Source: Marinobacterium iners (GTDB lineage Bacteria > Pseudomonadota > Gammaproteobacteria > Pseudomonadales > Balneatricaceae). From it: DNA of 64,000 nt. A model generated the notes under the pieces. The model was not told where the DNA came from. It ran no database searches and worked only from the letters and a program-made list of their open reading frames with translations. The position numbers and the translations under genes are program-made. This document shows, in pieces, positions 25,907 through 33,855 of this stretch (its first letter is position 1; each line of letters begins with the position of its first letter). Location of the stretch: positions 3,038,001 through 3,102,000 of the forward strand of contig NZ_CP022297.1 of the NCBI RefSeq assembly GCF_017310015.1, written 5' to 3'.

Positions 25907-25930
25907 ATCAACCATTTAATCCGCTTACCC
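25907..25930. repeat. Right terminal inverted repeat of the ISPpu12-like element
   Basis: Inverted partner of 22559-22582. The equivalent end of the remnant copy is 2162-2185. Confidence 0.9.
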
Positions 25931-26012
25931 TTTGTAATCTAACTGATAATCAAAACAAAGCCAGATGAATATACGACTGGCCATATCGGCAAAGCGACCA
26001 CTTCGAGCTGTT

Positions 26013-26276
26013 TCAGCGCACGCTACGCGCCGCAAAGACATTGTAAAGCGGCACCCAGATCAGGGCGAAATACCAGCCATAGCCGTAACTTTCCAGCAGC
26101 CCCAGGAAGAAACTACCCCAACTGATCCACTCAAAACCTGGCAACAATGCCCGCCAGCTTTCATACATCGCCTGCTCGGGAAACAACAGGTCGAATCCGA
26201 CACAGACAGAGAACGAGATCGCCAGGAACAGGCTAGAGGCATGGCCAACGGCAACAAGAGAGACTCGGGTGGTCAT
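26013..26276 (-). CDS. Small membrane protein of the DUF5676 type
   Basis: 87 residues with two membrane segments (SLFLAISFSVCVGFDLLFP and WGSFFLGLLESYGYGWYFAL). This family is common in metal-resistance clusters, with no proven role. The start overlaps the stop of the YHS gene as ATGA, so the two are translated together. Last gene of a leftward unit beginning at 27216. Confidence 0.75.
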   Translation of the reverse strand: MTTRVSLVAVGHASSLFLAISFSVCVGFDLLFPEQAMYESWRALLPGFEWISWGSFFLGLLESYGYGWYFALIWVPLYNVFAARSVR

Positions 26277-26560
26277 GACTGTTCACCTGTCTTGTGGAGA
26301 TAGCGCTCGGGATCAGCATCGAACTTATCCAGGCAGACACGGGAGCAGAAGCGAAGCGTCTGACCATTATGAACCTTGCCGTAGCCTTGATCCGGCGCAA
26401 CCTCCATGCCGCAGACGGGATCCCTGTGCGCTTCCCCTCGTTTATGGCCAGAGTGACCATGCCCATGATGATGACCATGGATCATGTGCGCACCGCATCC
26501 AAAACGCATCATCAGATAAAACAGCCCTGCAAACACCAGCAAGGATATGAATCCGTCCAT
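26273..26560 (-). CDS. Membrane-anchored YHS-domain metal-binding protein
   Basis: 95 residues: one N-terminal membrane helix (ISLLVFAGLFYLMMRFG), a histidine run (HMIHGHHHGHGHSGHK) and a YHS domain (RDPVCGMEVAPDQG, then RFCSRVCLDKFDADPERYL). The Cys and His residues fit copper or another soft metal. It may hand metal to a partner. It is in one operon with the small genes on either side. Confidence 0.85.
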   Translation of the reverse strand: MDGFISLLVFAGLFYLMMRFGCGAHMIHGHHHGHGHSGHKRGEAHRDPVCGMEVAPDQGYGKVHNGQTLRFCSRVCLDKFDADPERYLHKTGEQS

Positions 26561-26678
26561 CTGTCATCCTCCAGCCCCGCATTCTCTCAATAAGGCAGCG
26601 ATCAGAAAGGTGATTTCGCTCCCGCAGGGCACCTTGTATTTAATCGGATTGTCCAACGGTAGAGCGCATGGCAACAGG

Positions 26679-27035
26679 CTATTTCCTTGGTGGAACCTTG
26701 CTGCAGCACCAAGGTTCATGCCTGGCGTTGTCCAGAACATTCTGGTCGGTGAAGCGATACCAGCCTTCCTTGAAACGATTCCACCAACTCTGATCAAGGT
26801 CACTGCCGTAGCGACGTACTATCGCCTCAATCTGCTCAAGCTGCAGAACTGAAGCGTCGTAGGCGATATCCAGTCGCCGTGTGACTGGATCAAGCGCTAC
26901 ACTATCGACGCCAAGCAATGGCTCTATTTCCTGTGCAATAGCTGTCGCTTGCTCGGCATCCAGAGAATCAAGCTTCAGCTTTCGCCGCACCAGATAGACC
27001 TCGTGAACACCCGGCTTGTGGTCTGTGTTAGACAT
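26679..27035 (-). CDS. Small HMA-like protein of the copper island
   Basis: 118 residues from MSNTDHKPGVHEVYL (an upstream start at 27056 is less likely). The middle resembles the ferredoxin-like fold of heavy-metal-associated domains (EIEPLLGVDSVALDPVTRRLDIAYDAS in pieces) but lacks the CxxC. The C-terminus is WWNRFKEGWYRFTDQNV, then a WCCSK cysteine pair. Function unknown. Same transcript as the genes at 26013-27216. Confidence 0.65.
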   Translation of the reverse strand: MSNTDHKPGVHEVYLVRRKLKLDSLDAEQATAIAQEIEPLLGVDSVALDPVTRRLDIAYDASVLQLEQIEAIVRRYGSDLDQSWWNRFKEGWYRFTDQNVLDNARHEPWCCSKVPPRK

Positions 27036-27048
27036 GTCGGCCTCCTTA

Positions 27049-27216
27049 TCAAACATCTTGTAATCGATTGTTACCCATAACCATCTGCATCGCCTCGTGC
27101 TCTTCCATAGTTATCAGGCTTTGCAATAACTCCTTCGCAGAAGCGGCACCAGCCTGGGCGTGCAGATAGCGATATAGCTCAATCATCTGATTATGCTGAT
27201 CAATGATTCGGGTCAT
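27049..27216 (-). CDS. 55-residue helical protein, first gene of a copper-island operon
   Basis: MTRIIDQHNQMIELYRYLHA begins a short amphipathic helical protein rich in His, Met, Glu and Gln (LITMEEHEAMQMVMGNN). The longer frame to 27414 has an implausible N-terminus that would cross the regulatory palindrome at 27324. The ribosome site is weak (GGGC). I do not recognise the family. The His/Met/Glu content allows metal binding, but this is inference. Confidence 0.55.
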   Translation of the reverse strand: MTRIIDQHNQMIELYRYLHAQAGAASAKELLQSLITMEEHEAMQMVMGNNRLQDV

Positions 27217-27296
27217 GACAGTTAGCCCTGCCAATCCCTCTGCGCAAGACTGCAGTATCAATACGCAGCCCTTTACCCTGCATTCAGTATGGTTGA

Positions 27297-27341
27297 ATAT
27301 TACCGACATAAAACTTACCGGCTGATTACATTTTTGTAATT
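27297..27341 (-). promoter_or_regulatory. CopR/CusR-like box B and -10 of the small-gene operon
   Basis: GATTACA (27324-27330), TTTT and TGTAAT (27335-27340) form the palindrome shared with the boxes at 28008, 29983 and 40854. A TAATAT -10 (27302-27297) follows 21 bases downstream, so the box would cover the -35 region as expected for an OmpR-type activator. Confidence 0.6.
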
Positions 27342-27461
27342 TTACATAGAGCATGAAAACATCAGATATCCTGATGCACTTAATATCAGGATAGGTTCTT
27401 GCGCGACAAGGCATCCGAATATTAAAACGTTGAACTCACCCTTACATTTCCATTGAATCAA

Positions 27462-27489
27462 GCTGGCCATATCCTTCGATATGGCCAGC
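27462..27489 (-). terminator. Perfect 12-bp hairpin downstream of the repeat-protein gene
   Basis: GCTGGCCATATC, a four-base loop (GAAG on the minus strand) and GATATGGCCAGC. It is followed on the minus strand by TTGATTC, a weak U-tract. It lies 53 bases past the stop codon of the gene at 27542 and probably ends its transcript or protects its 3' end. Confidence 0.65.
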
Positions 27490-27541
27490 AGAAAAGATTA
27501 TCGACTCTTTATATAATTGTGCAATTTCGTAATAAGCAACA

Positions 27542-27943
27542 TCATTTATGCTTGGCACCGTCCATCATATAACCTTGGGGCCCATCTCCTGAGAGCATCA
27601 TGTAATGCCGGCTCTGAGCGTTGCGCCGGGAACTGGAGGCCTCTTTATCACTCTTACCAAAGGAGCCTGACATTCCATGCTGCTGGCCTTGCATTTTATA
27701 CCCTTGAGGCCCTTCCCCTGAAAGCATCATGTAGTGTTCATCCTTACTAGAGCGCATCGATTTTGCCAACACTTTGTCACTTCCGGCAGAGTCATCAGAT
27801 ACACCGTGCTCACGTCCTTCCATCATGTAACTCTGAGGCCCTTCTCCCGACATCATCATGTAGTGCTTTTCTTCAGCGACCGACACCGATGCCACTGATA
27901 CGAGTAAAGCTCCCAAAACTGCCTGATTGATAGATTTCATCAT
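27542..27943 (-). CDS. Secreted His/Met-rich protein with three 43-residue repeats
   Basis: 133 residues. A signal peptide (VLGALLVSVASVSVA, cleavage near residue 23) precedes three copies of HYMMxSGxGPQxYxMxG followed by a His three residues later. The copies begin at His27, His70 and His113, an exact period of 43. Serine, lysine and charged linkers join them. There are no cysteines. I recognise no family. The Met and His content, periplasmic export and position in a copper island with a CusR-like box upstream suggest a copper buffer or chaperone, which is inference. It is a single-gene unit ended by the hairpin at 27462. Confidence 0.8.
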   Translation of the reverse strand: MMKSINQAVLGALLVSVASVSVAEEKHYMMMSGEGPQSYMMEGREHGVSDDSAGSDKVLAKSMRSSKDEHYMMLSGEGPQGYKMQGQQHGMSGSFGKSDKEASSSRRNAQSRHYMMLSGDGPQGYMMDGAKHK

Positions 27944-28007
27944 TTACACTCCATTTGAAAGAATAACCAGATGTTAACGATCAAGCCTGTCTCATGAATT
28001 ACCCCAA

Positions 28008-28025
28008 AATTATAATCATGTAATC
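28008..28025 (-). promoter_or_regulatory. CopR/CusR-like box C upstream of the repeat-protein gene
   Basis: ATTATA (28009-28014), ATCA and TGTAATC (28019-28025): one mismatch in the first arm compared with box A. It lies about 65 bases upstream of the start codon. A TATAAT on the minus strand overlaps it. Confidence 0.5.
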
Positions 28026-28209
28026 TTTTTTATAACGCTACTAAATACACTTAAAACCAATTAAAAATCAAACAGTAAGAGGTTAACTAAAAATCTTATT
28101 ATTCGCGTCCTGCGCCCAGTAAAGACCTTTTTCTAACATGGAAAGCTCCCATACATCTCAAGCCCTCGATCTCCTGATACTTTCTATGATGCTTTGGTTG
28201 AAAAGTACT

Positions 28210-28217
28210 GAAAAAAG
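28210..28217. repeat. Target-site duplication, left copy
   Basis: GAAAAAAG, identical to 29941-29948. Confidence 0.9.
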
Positions 28218-29940
28218 GTAACTATTCAGCTCAAGTTCCTGCAAAAAGTTCTTGACAGGTTTTTTGTCAAAATATCTCCCAGTCCAGTGACAGTCGGTAT
28301 TTCGCTTTAAAGCCTGCCTCAAGGTGCCGTACCGCCACTCTGTGGCGTCTGGCGGAGCTCTATGTCTCGGAGCGTGGGAGCAATGTAAAAGTTGCTCAGA
28401 TCCGCACACAAAGCGAAAAATTTGACCTGAAAAAGTCGTGCGATAATAGGCCATCAATCGACGATACTCAGGCTCATGAAGATCAGCAATATGGATGTCG
28501 ACGCCATCTTGGCGAACGTCAGACAACAGCTCCAGGACGACAAGACACTCTCGCCATCTCTGCGCGCAGCCATTGAGATGATGATGGTGCTGATCCAGAT
28601 GATGACCGGCCGGCTCAACACGAACAGTACCAACAGCAGTACGCCGCCCTCCCAGGATCCGAACCGGCCCAAGAAGAGCCGCAGTAAAGGTGAGCGTAAA
28701 CCGGGCGGACAGCCTGGCCGTATTGGCAAGACGCTGCAACGGGTCGAGGAGCCGGATGCGATCAAGACCGTGAAGGTCGACCGGCGCACCCTGCCTAAGG
28801 GCAGCGCATTCCGCGTGGTCGGCTATGAAAAGCGTCAGGTCTTCGATCTGGATATCAGCCGCTTCGTGACCGAGTACCAGGCCGAGATCCTGGAGAACGA
28901 ACAGGGGCAACGCGTCACAGCGCCATTCCCGGCCGGTGTTGATCGTCCGGTGCAGTATGGTCCCCGCTTGAAAGCGCATGCGGTGTATCTGTCGCAGTAC
29001 CAGCTGCTGCCCTACGAACGTGTCCGCGAATACTTTGAGGATCAGGTTGGTATCCCGCTCAGCGCAGGGTCGCTGTTCAACTTCAACCAAGACGCTTTCG
29101 ACAAAGCTGAGGGCTTCGAGCACTGGGTTAAGGACCGTCTGGCCGAGTCGGTGCTGATTCACGCCGATGAAACCAGCATCAACATCGGTGGCCAACGCCG
29201 CTGGCTGCATTGCGCCTCGAATGATGACCTGACCTGGCTGGCGCCCCATGCTCACCGGGGTCACGAGGCGATGGAGGCCATCGGTATCCTGCCGCGCTTC
29301 CACGGCGTGCTTTGTCATGACCACTGGAAACCGTACTACCGCTATCAGTGCCGGCATGCGCTCTGTAATGCCCACCATCTGCGCGAGCTTCAGCGCGCCT
29401 GGGAGCAGGACAAACAGACCTGGGCGCAGCGCATGCAAACCCTGTTGTGCACCATGGAGGATGCCGTTAAGAGTGCGGGCGGCAGCCTGCCGCCTGAAAA
29501 GGCAGAAGGGTGGCGAAAGGCCTACCGGCAATGCCTCAAAAAAGCGGAAGACGAGTGTCCGCCACCGGATGAAAACCAACGGCAGGGCAAGCGTGGTCGG
29601 CTCAAACGCTCTCGGGCGCGCAACCTGCTGGAGCGGTTGCGCGACTATGAGGCAGATGTTTTGCGCTTTCTGGACGATCCGGCGGTCCCCTTTACGAACA
29701 ACCAAGGCGAGCGTGATATCCGTATGCTCAAGGTGCAGCAGAAGATCTCTGGCTGCTTCCGCTCGATGGATGGGGCACAGATCTTCTGTCGTGTGCGCAG
29801 CTATCTGTCGACGGCGCGCAAGCAAAACCTGAGTGGTTCCGAGGCGTTGACACTGTTGTTCGAAGGACGTTTGCCGACCTTCATGGCAGCGCCAAGCGAT
29901 AATCCGAAAACTTTTTAAATCAAGCCAACTGAATAGTTAC
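28218..29940 (+). mobile_element. IS66-family element (single-transposase type) with 8-bp target duplication
   Basis: GTAACTATTCAG at 28218-28229 is the inverted complement of CTGAATAGTTAC at 29929-29940. The element is flanked on both sides by GAAAAAAG (28210-28217 and 29941-29948), a perfect 8-bp duplication typical of IS66. It carries only the tnpC-like gene, as in the ISBst12 group, and splits the copper island between the repeat-protein gene and cusS. Confidence 0.95.
28476..29918 (+). CDS. IS66-family transposase (ISBst12 group)
   Basis: 480 residues. The N-terminus has a helical region and NSSTPPSQDPNRPKKSRSKG, then GGQPGR. The IS66 core includes LIHADETSINIGGQRRWLH (catalytic Asp), VLCHDHWKPYYRY, NAHHLREL and the final FTNNQGERDIRMLKVQQKISG (Glu). 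No tnpA or tnpB accompany it. It appears intact. Confidence 0.95.
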   Translation: MKISNMDVDAILANVRQQLQDDKTLSPSLRAAIEMMMVLIQMMTGRLNTNSTNSSTPPSQDPNRPKKSRSKGERKPGGQPGRIGKTLQRVEEPDAIKTVKVDRRTLPKGSAFRVVGYEKRQVFDLDISRFVTEYQAEILENEQGQRVTAPFPAGVDRPVQYGPRLKAHAVYLSQYQLLPYERVREYFEDQVGIPLSAGSLFNFNQDAFDKAEGFEHWVKDRLAESVLIHADETSINIGGQRRWLHCASNDDLTWLAPHAHRGHEAMEAIGILPRFHGVLCHDHWKPYYRYQCRHALCNAHHLRELQRAWEQDKQTWAQRMQTLLCTMEDAVKSAGGSLPPEKAEGWRKAYRQCLKKAEDECPPPDENQRQGKRGRLKRSRARNLLERLRDYEADVLRFLDDPAVPFTNNQGERDIRMLKVQQKISGCFRSMDGAQIFCRVRSYLSTARKQNLSGSEALTLLFEGRLPTFMAAPSDNPKTF

Positions 29941-29948
29941 GAAAAAAG
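29941..29948. repeat. Target-site duplication, right copy
   Basis: GAAAAAAG, identical to 28210-28217. Confidence 0.9.
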
Positions 29949-29982
29949 CACCTAAACCCCTTCAAACCAGACACATTATGAA

Positions 29983-30000
29983 CATTACTTTTTCGTAATC
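29983..30000 (+). promoter_or_regulatory. CopR/CusR-like box D upstream of cusS
   Basis: CATTACT, TTTT and CGTAATC, i.e. ATTAC/GTAAT arms with the same 18-bp geometry as the other three boxes. It lies 128 bases before the sensor-kinase gene, suggesting autoregulation. Confidence 0.5.
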
Positions 30001-30127
30001 ATGACTATTTACATTATCGATATGGCAAACTTGCTCAGGGCGTCATACTGGTTTCGAAGACCGCAACGGAAACCTGTCTGACTTGCATCCTGACACCGGA
30101 AACACAACGTTCGCTTGACCAAGGCTT

Positions 30128-31501
30128 ATGATGTCACTAACGCTTCGTCTGACCCTGCTCTTTTCCCTGGTATCGGCGGCCATACTGTTCGGCCTCAGCC
30201 TGCTCATCCAGCACTCGATAGAAGGCCACTTCGCTGCTCAGGACTTCAACGAGCTCAAACCCAAGTTGAACCAGATCGTCAACCTGGTGAAGCCGACACC
30301 CGATTCGACCGATACAACACAACTTGCGGCTAAACTCGATGAAATTGCCCATCGCCACCGCCTGATCAGCTTCCGCATTGACACCCTGAGCAGGCAAAAC
30401 CTGTACACTTCCGGTTCTTTGGACTTTCCCCTGACATCTCTTACGCCGGGTCAAGTATATGAGGCGGAGTGGTCGCAACAGGGCACCGAGTTCCGGGGAA
30501 CCGCAATTGCCATATCCGAGGAAACAGCTTTTGGTCAAGGCGTCGTCATCGCTATCGGTATCACAACGTCTCGACATACTCTTTTCATGGAGACATTCAT
30601 GAGGCAACTCCTGTCCTTCATTCTCATCGCCATACTACTGAGTAGCCTGCTCGGATGGCTGGCCGTTAAAAAGGGCCTGTCGCCCTTACGAATGATCAAG
30701 TCGAAAGCACGGGCGGTCAGTGCCGAGAGGCTCGACCAGCGCTTGCCACTGGAATCCGTGCCCACAGAAATTGCAGACTTGGTCAATGAATTAAACCTGA
30801 TGCTGGATCGACTGGAAGCATCGTTCAGCCGATTGACGCACTTCTCATCGGACATTGCCCACGAGTTGCGTACCCCTCTGAGCAATATGATGACACAGAC
30901 CCAGGTTTCCCTGTCCCAGTCACGCACCTTGGCTGAATACTCGGACATTCTGGCTTCGAACCTTGAAGAACTCGAGCGTATGTCACGCATGATTTCCGAT
31001 ATGCTCTTTCTTGCCAAAGCCGAGAATGGGCTCGAGCTACCCTCAAGCTCCTGTATAGATCTTGCCACCGAAGTGGAGAAGCTATTCAATTTCTACGAAG
31101 CGCTGGCTGACGAAAAACAGATTAAGCTGCAACTACAGGGAAAGGGTACTGCTCAAGGGGATCTCATGATGATCGACCGGGCGCTCAGTAACCTGATATC
31201 CAATGCCATACGCCATACTTTTGAAGGCGCCGAAATAAGGATCGACATACAAACTCATGGGGATCAATCACTCGTGACGATCTGTAATCAGGGGCCGCCG
31301 ATCTCGGAACATGACCAACGTTATATCTTTGACCGCTTCTACCGTTGCGACCGGGCCCGCGCCCATGGTTCAAATGATGGCACAGGGCTTGGCCTGCCAA
31401 TCACCCGCGCCATCGCCCACGCGCACGGCGGAGAGGTATCGGTATGTTCCAATACCGAGGAAACCTGCTTTACCCTGTCACTCCCGGTACACAACCGCTA
31501 A
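30128..31501 (+). CDS. cusS: Heavy-metal sensor histidine kinase (CusS/CopS type)
   Basis: 457 residues. A first membrane helix (LTLLFSLVSAAILFGLSLLI) is followed by a periplasmic sensor domain to about 155, a second helix (LLSFILIAILLSSLLGWLA) and a HAMP domain. The phosphoacceptor is in FSSDIAHELRTPLSNMM, then the ATPase motifs NLISNAIRHT, FDRFYRCD and GTGLGLPI. It should sense periplasmic copper or silver and phosphorylate the response regulator encoded next. The kinase gene precedes the regulator gene, the reverse of the common order. Confidence 0.92.
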   Translation: MMSLTLRLTLLFSLVSAAILFGLSLLIQHSIEGHFAAQDFNELKPKLNQIVNLVKPTPDSTDTTQLAAKLDEIAHRHRLISFRIDTLSRQNLYTSGSLDFPLTSLTPGQVYEAEWSQQGTEFRGTAIAISEETAFGQGVVIAIGITTSRHTLFMETFMRQLLSFILIAILLSSLLGWLAVKKGLSPLRMIKSKARAVSAERLDQRLPLESVPTEIADLVNELNLMLDRLEASFSRLTHFSSDIAHELRTPLSNMMTQTQVSLSQSRTLAEYSDILASNLEELERMSRMISDMLFLAKAENGLELPSSSCIDLATEVEKLFNFYEALADEKQIKLQLQGKGTAQGDLMMIDRALSNLISNAIRHTFEGAEIRIDIQTHGDQSLVTICNQGPPISEHDQRYIFDRFYRCDRARAHGSNDGTGLGLPITRAIAHAHGGEVSVCSNTEETCFTLSLPVHNR

Positions 31502-31535
31502 CGCTATACTGAAACTGATGCTTGAGGAGGTCAGA

Positions 31536-32213
31536 TTGAAACTGCTGATTGTAGAAGACGAGGTAAAAACAGGCGATTACCTGCGCCAGGGACTGGGCGA
31601 AGCTGGCTTCGTTGTCGACCTGGCCCGTACCGGCATGGATGGTTTGGCACTTTTAATGGAGGAACGTTACGACCTGGTGATACTTGACGTGCTGCTGCCA
31701 GAGCTGGACGGATGGCAGATTCTACAGGCGATCAGAAAACGTGACAGTTCCACGCCGGTCATGTTCCTGACCGCACTCGACGACGTCGATGACCGGGTCA
31801 AGGGGCTCGAACTGGGTGCCGATGACTACCTGATCAAGCCCTTCGCCTTTTCCGAACTACTGGCACGCGTCCGAACATTGTTGCGCCGGGGCCGTAGCCC
31901 TTCAGAAACTACTCTGCTGACCGTAGCGGATCTTGAGCTGGACCTGATCAAGCGCAAGGTCAGTCGTCAGAAGCAACGTATTGATCTGACCGCCAAGGAG
32001 TTTTCGCTCCTTGAATTGCTGATACGTCGTAAGAGTGAGATTCTGCCTCGTTCACTAATCGCATCGCAAGTATGGGATATGAACTTCGACAGTGATACCA
32101 ACGTGATCGAAGTTGCCGTACGCCGGCTGCGCAGCAAGGTCGATGACCCCTTTAACAACAAGCTTATTCACACGGTCCGAGGCATGGGGTATGTACTGGA
32201 GGAGCGCACCTGA
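31536..32213 (+). CDS. cusR: OmpR-family response regulator (CusR/CopR type)
   Basis: 225 residues from a TTG at 31536 with GAGGAGG five bases upstream; an in-frame ATG at 31518 has no ribosome site. The receiver domain has the acidic pocket VEDE, phosphoacceptor Asp in LVILDVLLP, Thr in FLTALD and Lys in DYLIKPF. The C-terminal winged helix includes IDLTAKEFSLLELL and VIEVAVRRLRSKVDDPF. It probably binds the ATTACA-N4-TGTAAT boxes of this island. Confidence 0.93.
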   Translation: MKLLIVEDEVKTGDYLRQGLGEAGFVVDLARTGMDGLALLMEERYDLVILDVLLPELDGWQILQAIRKRDSSTPVMFLTALDDVDDRVKGLELGADDYLIKPFAFSELLARVRTLLRRGRSPSETTLLTVADLELDLIKRKVSRQKQRIDLTAKEFSLLELLIRRKSEILPRSLIASQVWDMNFDSDTNVIEVAVRRLRSKVDDPFNNKLIHTVRGMGYVLEERT

Positions 32214-32217
32214 GGCA

Positions 32218-33099
32218 TCAGTGCACCGGCCCTACCAGTACCGCCAGCACCGTGGTAACGGCAAGAATCGCCATGCCTACGGCCTTTTCCAGCATCAGCG
32301 AGTGCTTCATCGAACGAGCATCACCAACATGCTTGAGCGCTGGAACCAGATAGAGTTTGTGGAAAGCGGCCAATGCCAGAATTGCACCAACCAATGCTAC
32401 CTTGAGTATCAGCCAGAAACCGTATTGACTGGTGATCAGGTCAGCTGACCAGCCGGTCAGGCGGTAGCTAAGCACCATGCCTGCGACAAGCACTAAAAGC
32501 ACGACTGGCAACGCTAGCCTGCCGAATAGCTCCAGTACTTCATGACTCTGCTCAGAGTCGAGCTGGTGTGTGACCAGCCAGAGCGGAAACAGCGAGCCCA
32601 TCCACCAAGAAATCAGTAGCACATGTGCCGTCAAGGTCACCGCTGACAACATGCCTTCACTTTGAACATGGCCGCTCAGCGTGTAGGAGAACGCCAGTGT
32701 AACCATGCCGGCCACGGCCGTGACCAACTGCAGCCAGTGCATGGGACCGGTATTATCCGAGCGCAGGTTGATATAGTGGGAAACCCCCAGCAACAGCATA
32801 CCCAATCCTGCCCAGATCAGAGCATCGCCCGCCGTGGACTGCCACATGAGCTGCAACATGACAGGCTCGAACATCCCGCTGACTCCGGCTTCAGCCAGCG
32901 CACCTGCACGAATCAGGAAGTGGGTGATCAATGCCAGAGGCGCCAGCAGAATACCTGTCAGGGTGTATCGCTTAAGAGCAGGGCCGATAGCCCTGTAACG
33001 GTGCAAGAGCCATTCGCCGGCAATACCACCCACCGCGATCGCCATTCCCAGATAGAGCACCCAGCGTGAAGTCAGTGTCAGCCATTCCCAATCGCTCAC
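32218..33099 (-). CDS. copD: Copper resistance membrane protein CopD
   Basis: 293 residues with about eight membrane helices. It starts with GTG, with GGAGG four bases upstream. The CopD domain is seen in the C-terminal part (LFGRLALPVVLLVLVAGMVLSY in pieces; FHKLYLVPAL). It is thought to move copper across the inner membrane together with CopC. It is convergent with cusR, with only four bases between the stops. Confidence 0.88.
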   Translation of the reverse strand: MSDWEWLTLTSRWVLYLGMAIAVGGIAGEWLLHRYRAIGPALKRYTLTGILLAPLALITHFLIRAGALAEAGVSGMFEPVMLQLMWQSTAGDALIWAGLGMLLLGVSHYINLRSDNTGPMHWLQLVTAVAGMVTLAFSYTLSGHVQSEGMLSAVTLTAHVLLISWWMGSLFPLWLVTHQLDSEQSHEVLELFGRLALPVVLLVLVAGMVLSYRLTGWSADLITSQYGFWLILKVALVGAILALAAFHKLYLVPALKHVGDARSMKHSLMLEKAVGMAILAVTTVLAVLVGPVH

Positions 33100-33196
33100 A
33101 GTACCTCCTCCAACCAGTGAAATTCATAGGTTTTTGAAATATACCCCGGGCAACAGGGGCCTGCTCATTGCAATCACCCGAAGCCATTGTTCCTTA

Positions 33197-33439
33197 CTAG
33201 CGTTGCTGCAACTCCTGTTTCAGCTTGCGATAGGTATCCATATCGATCTCCCCGCGCGCCAGTCGCTGGTCGAGGATGTCAAGCGCATCCTGCGCCCCCC
33301 GATCCTCAGAGCTGCTCGGCCCTTTCAGCCATTTGACCAAAGCCACGATCAGCAACACCATCAGCAGCCAAAACAGAATCATATGGACGCCGCCGAACAG
33401 CATCCAGCCCCAGCCATGGACCTGATAATCACCCCACAT
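33197..33439 (-). CDS. Small membrane protein with SHOCT domain
   Basis: 80 residues: one membrane helix (MILFWLLMVLLIVALVKWL) and a C-terminal SHOCT motif (ALDILDQRLARGEIDMDTYRKLKQEL in pieces). GAGGAGG lies seven bases before the ATG. It follows copC after a strong hairpin. Function unknown; frequent in metal-resistance operons. Confidence 0.82.
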   Translation of the reverse strand: MWGDYQVHGWGWMLFGGVHMILFWLLMVLLIVALVKWLKGPSSSEDRGAQDALDILDQRLARGEIDMDTYRKLKQELQQR

Positions 33440-33468
33440 GGCGGTACCTCCTCATTCACCCGGTCGGG

Positions 33469-33502
33469 CCGGGCCTGCAGCACAGCGCTGCAGGCAGCCC
33501 GG
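33469..33502 (-). other. Strong intergenic hairpin between copC and the SHOCT gene
   Basis: CCGGGC and CCTGCAGC pair with GCTGCAGG and GCCCGG around a short loop. There is no U-tract, so it may act as an RNA-stability or attenuation element rather than a true terminator. Confidence 0.5.
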
Positions 33503-33507
33503 TTCGT

Positions 33508-33855
33508 TTAGTGCTGCATGAAGCCAAAGGAACCTTTCATCTTGTGCCCATCGTCACCCATGGTGGTCCAATGCACGGTGTAGTTGTCCGGCTGCAGCAT
33601 CGGTACCGGCACGCTGAACTGCTTGCCCGGCTCCATCATCGGGCTGAAGTCGATCGACACCGGGCGGTTATCGGAACTGATCAGCTTGACGTTGACCAGG
33701 CGAACCGGCATGCCGAAGTTCAGTTTGAGTTCGCCGACCTGTTCCATCATCATCGCCCCGTCCATCGGGTGGCTGTCCATCATGTCAGTGTGTGCCATAA
33801 CCGGTGCGGACAGTGCAATCAGACCGGCAGCCAGCAGGGATTTGAACATACGCAT
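33508..33855 (-). CDS. copC: Periplasmic copper-binding protein CopC
   Basis: 115 residues with a signal peptide ending APVMA-HTD; the processed protein therefore starts with the copper-ligand histidine typical of CopC. Met-rich segments (MMDSHPMDGAMMMEQ) and a C-terminal YTVHWTTMGDDGHKMKGSF complete the family features. The start codon overlaps the stop of cusA (TAATG). It delivers or buffers periplasmic copper. Confidence 0.9.
   Translation of the reverse strand: MRMFKSLLAAGLIALSAPVMAHTDMMDSHPMDGAMMMEQVGELKLNFGMPVRLVNVKLISSDNRPVSIDFSPMMEPGKQFSVPVPMLQPDNYTVHWTTMGDDGHKMKGSFGFMQH

Larger units (their letters stand above)
22559..25930. mobile_element. Complete ISPpu12-like element (ISL3 family) with passenger genes
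   Basis: 24-bp terminal repeats match at 21 of 24 positions: GGGTATACGGATTTAATGG at 22559 and, on the other strand, GGGTAAGCGGATTAAATGG ending at 25930. The span is 3372 bp, which agrees with my recollection of the size of ISPpu12 of the TOL plasmid, as does the gene content tnpA, lspA, CDF transporter and merR. The bases flanking the two ends (CAATTATC and TTTGTAAT) do not match, so no target duplication remains. That suggests recombination since insertion. Confidence 0.93.

Noticed and set aside
25931..25938. TTTGTAATC beside the ISPpu12-like end considered as a cut CusR box
   Set aside because: Only one half-site is present and the left flank of the element does not supply the other half.
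28158..29825. 555-codon open frame on the minus strand
   Set aside because: It is the antisense shadow of the intact IS66-family transposase at 28476-29918. It has no recognisable domains and no ribosome site.
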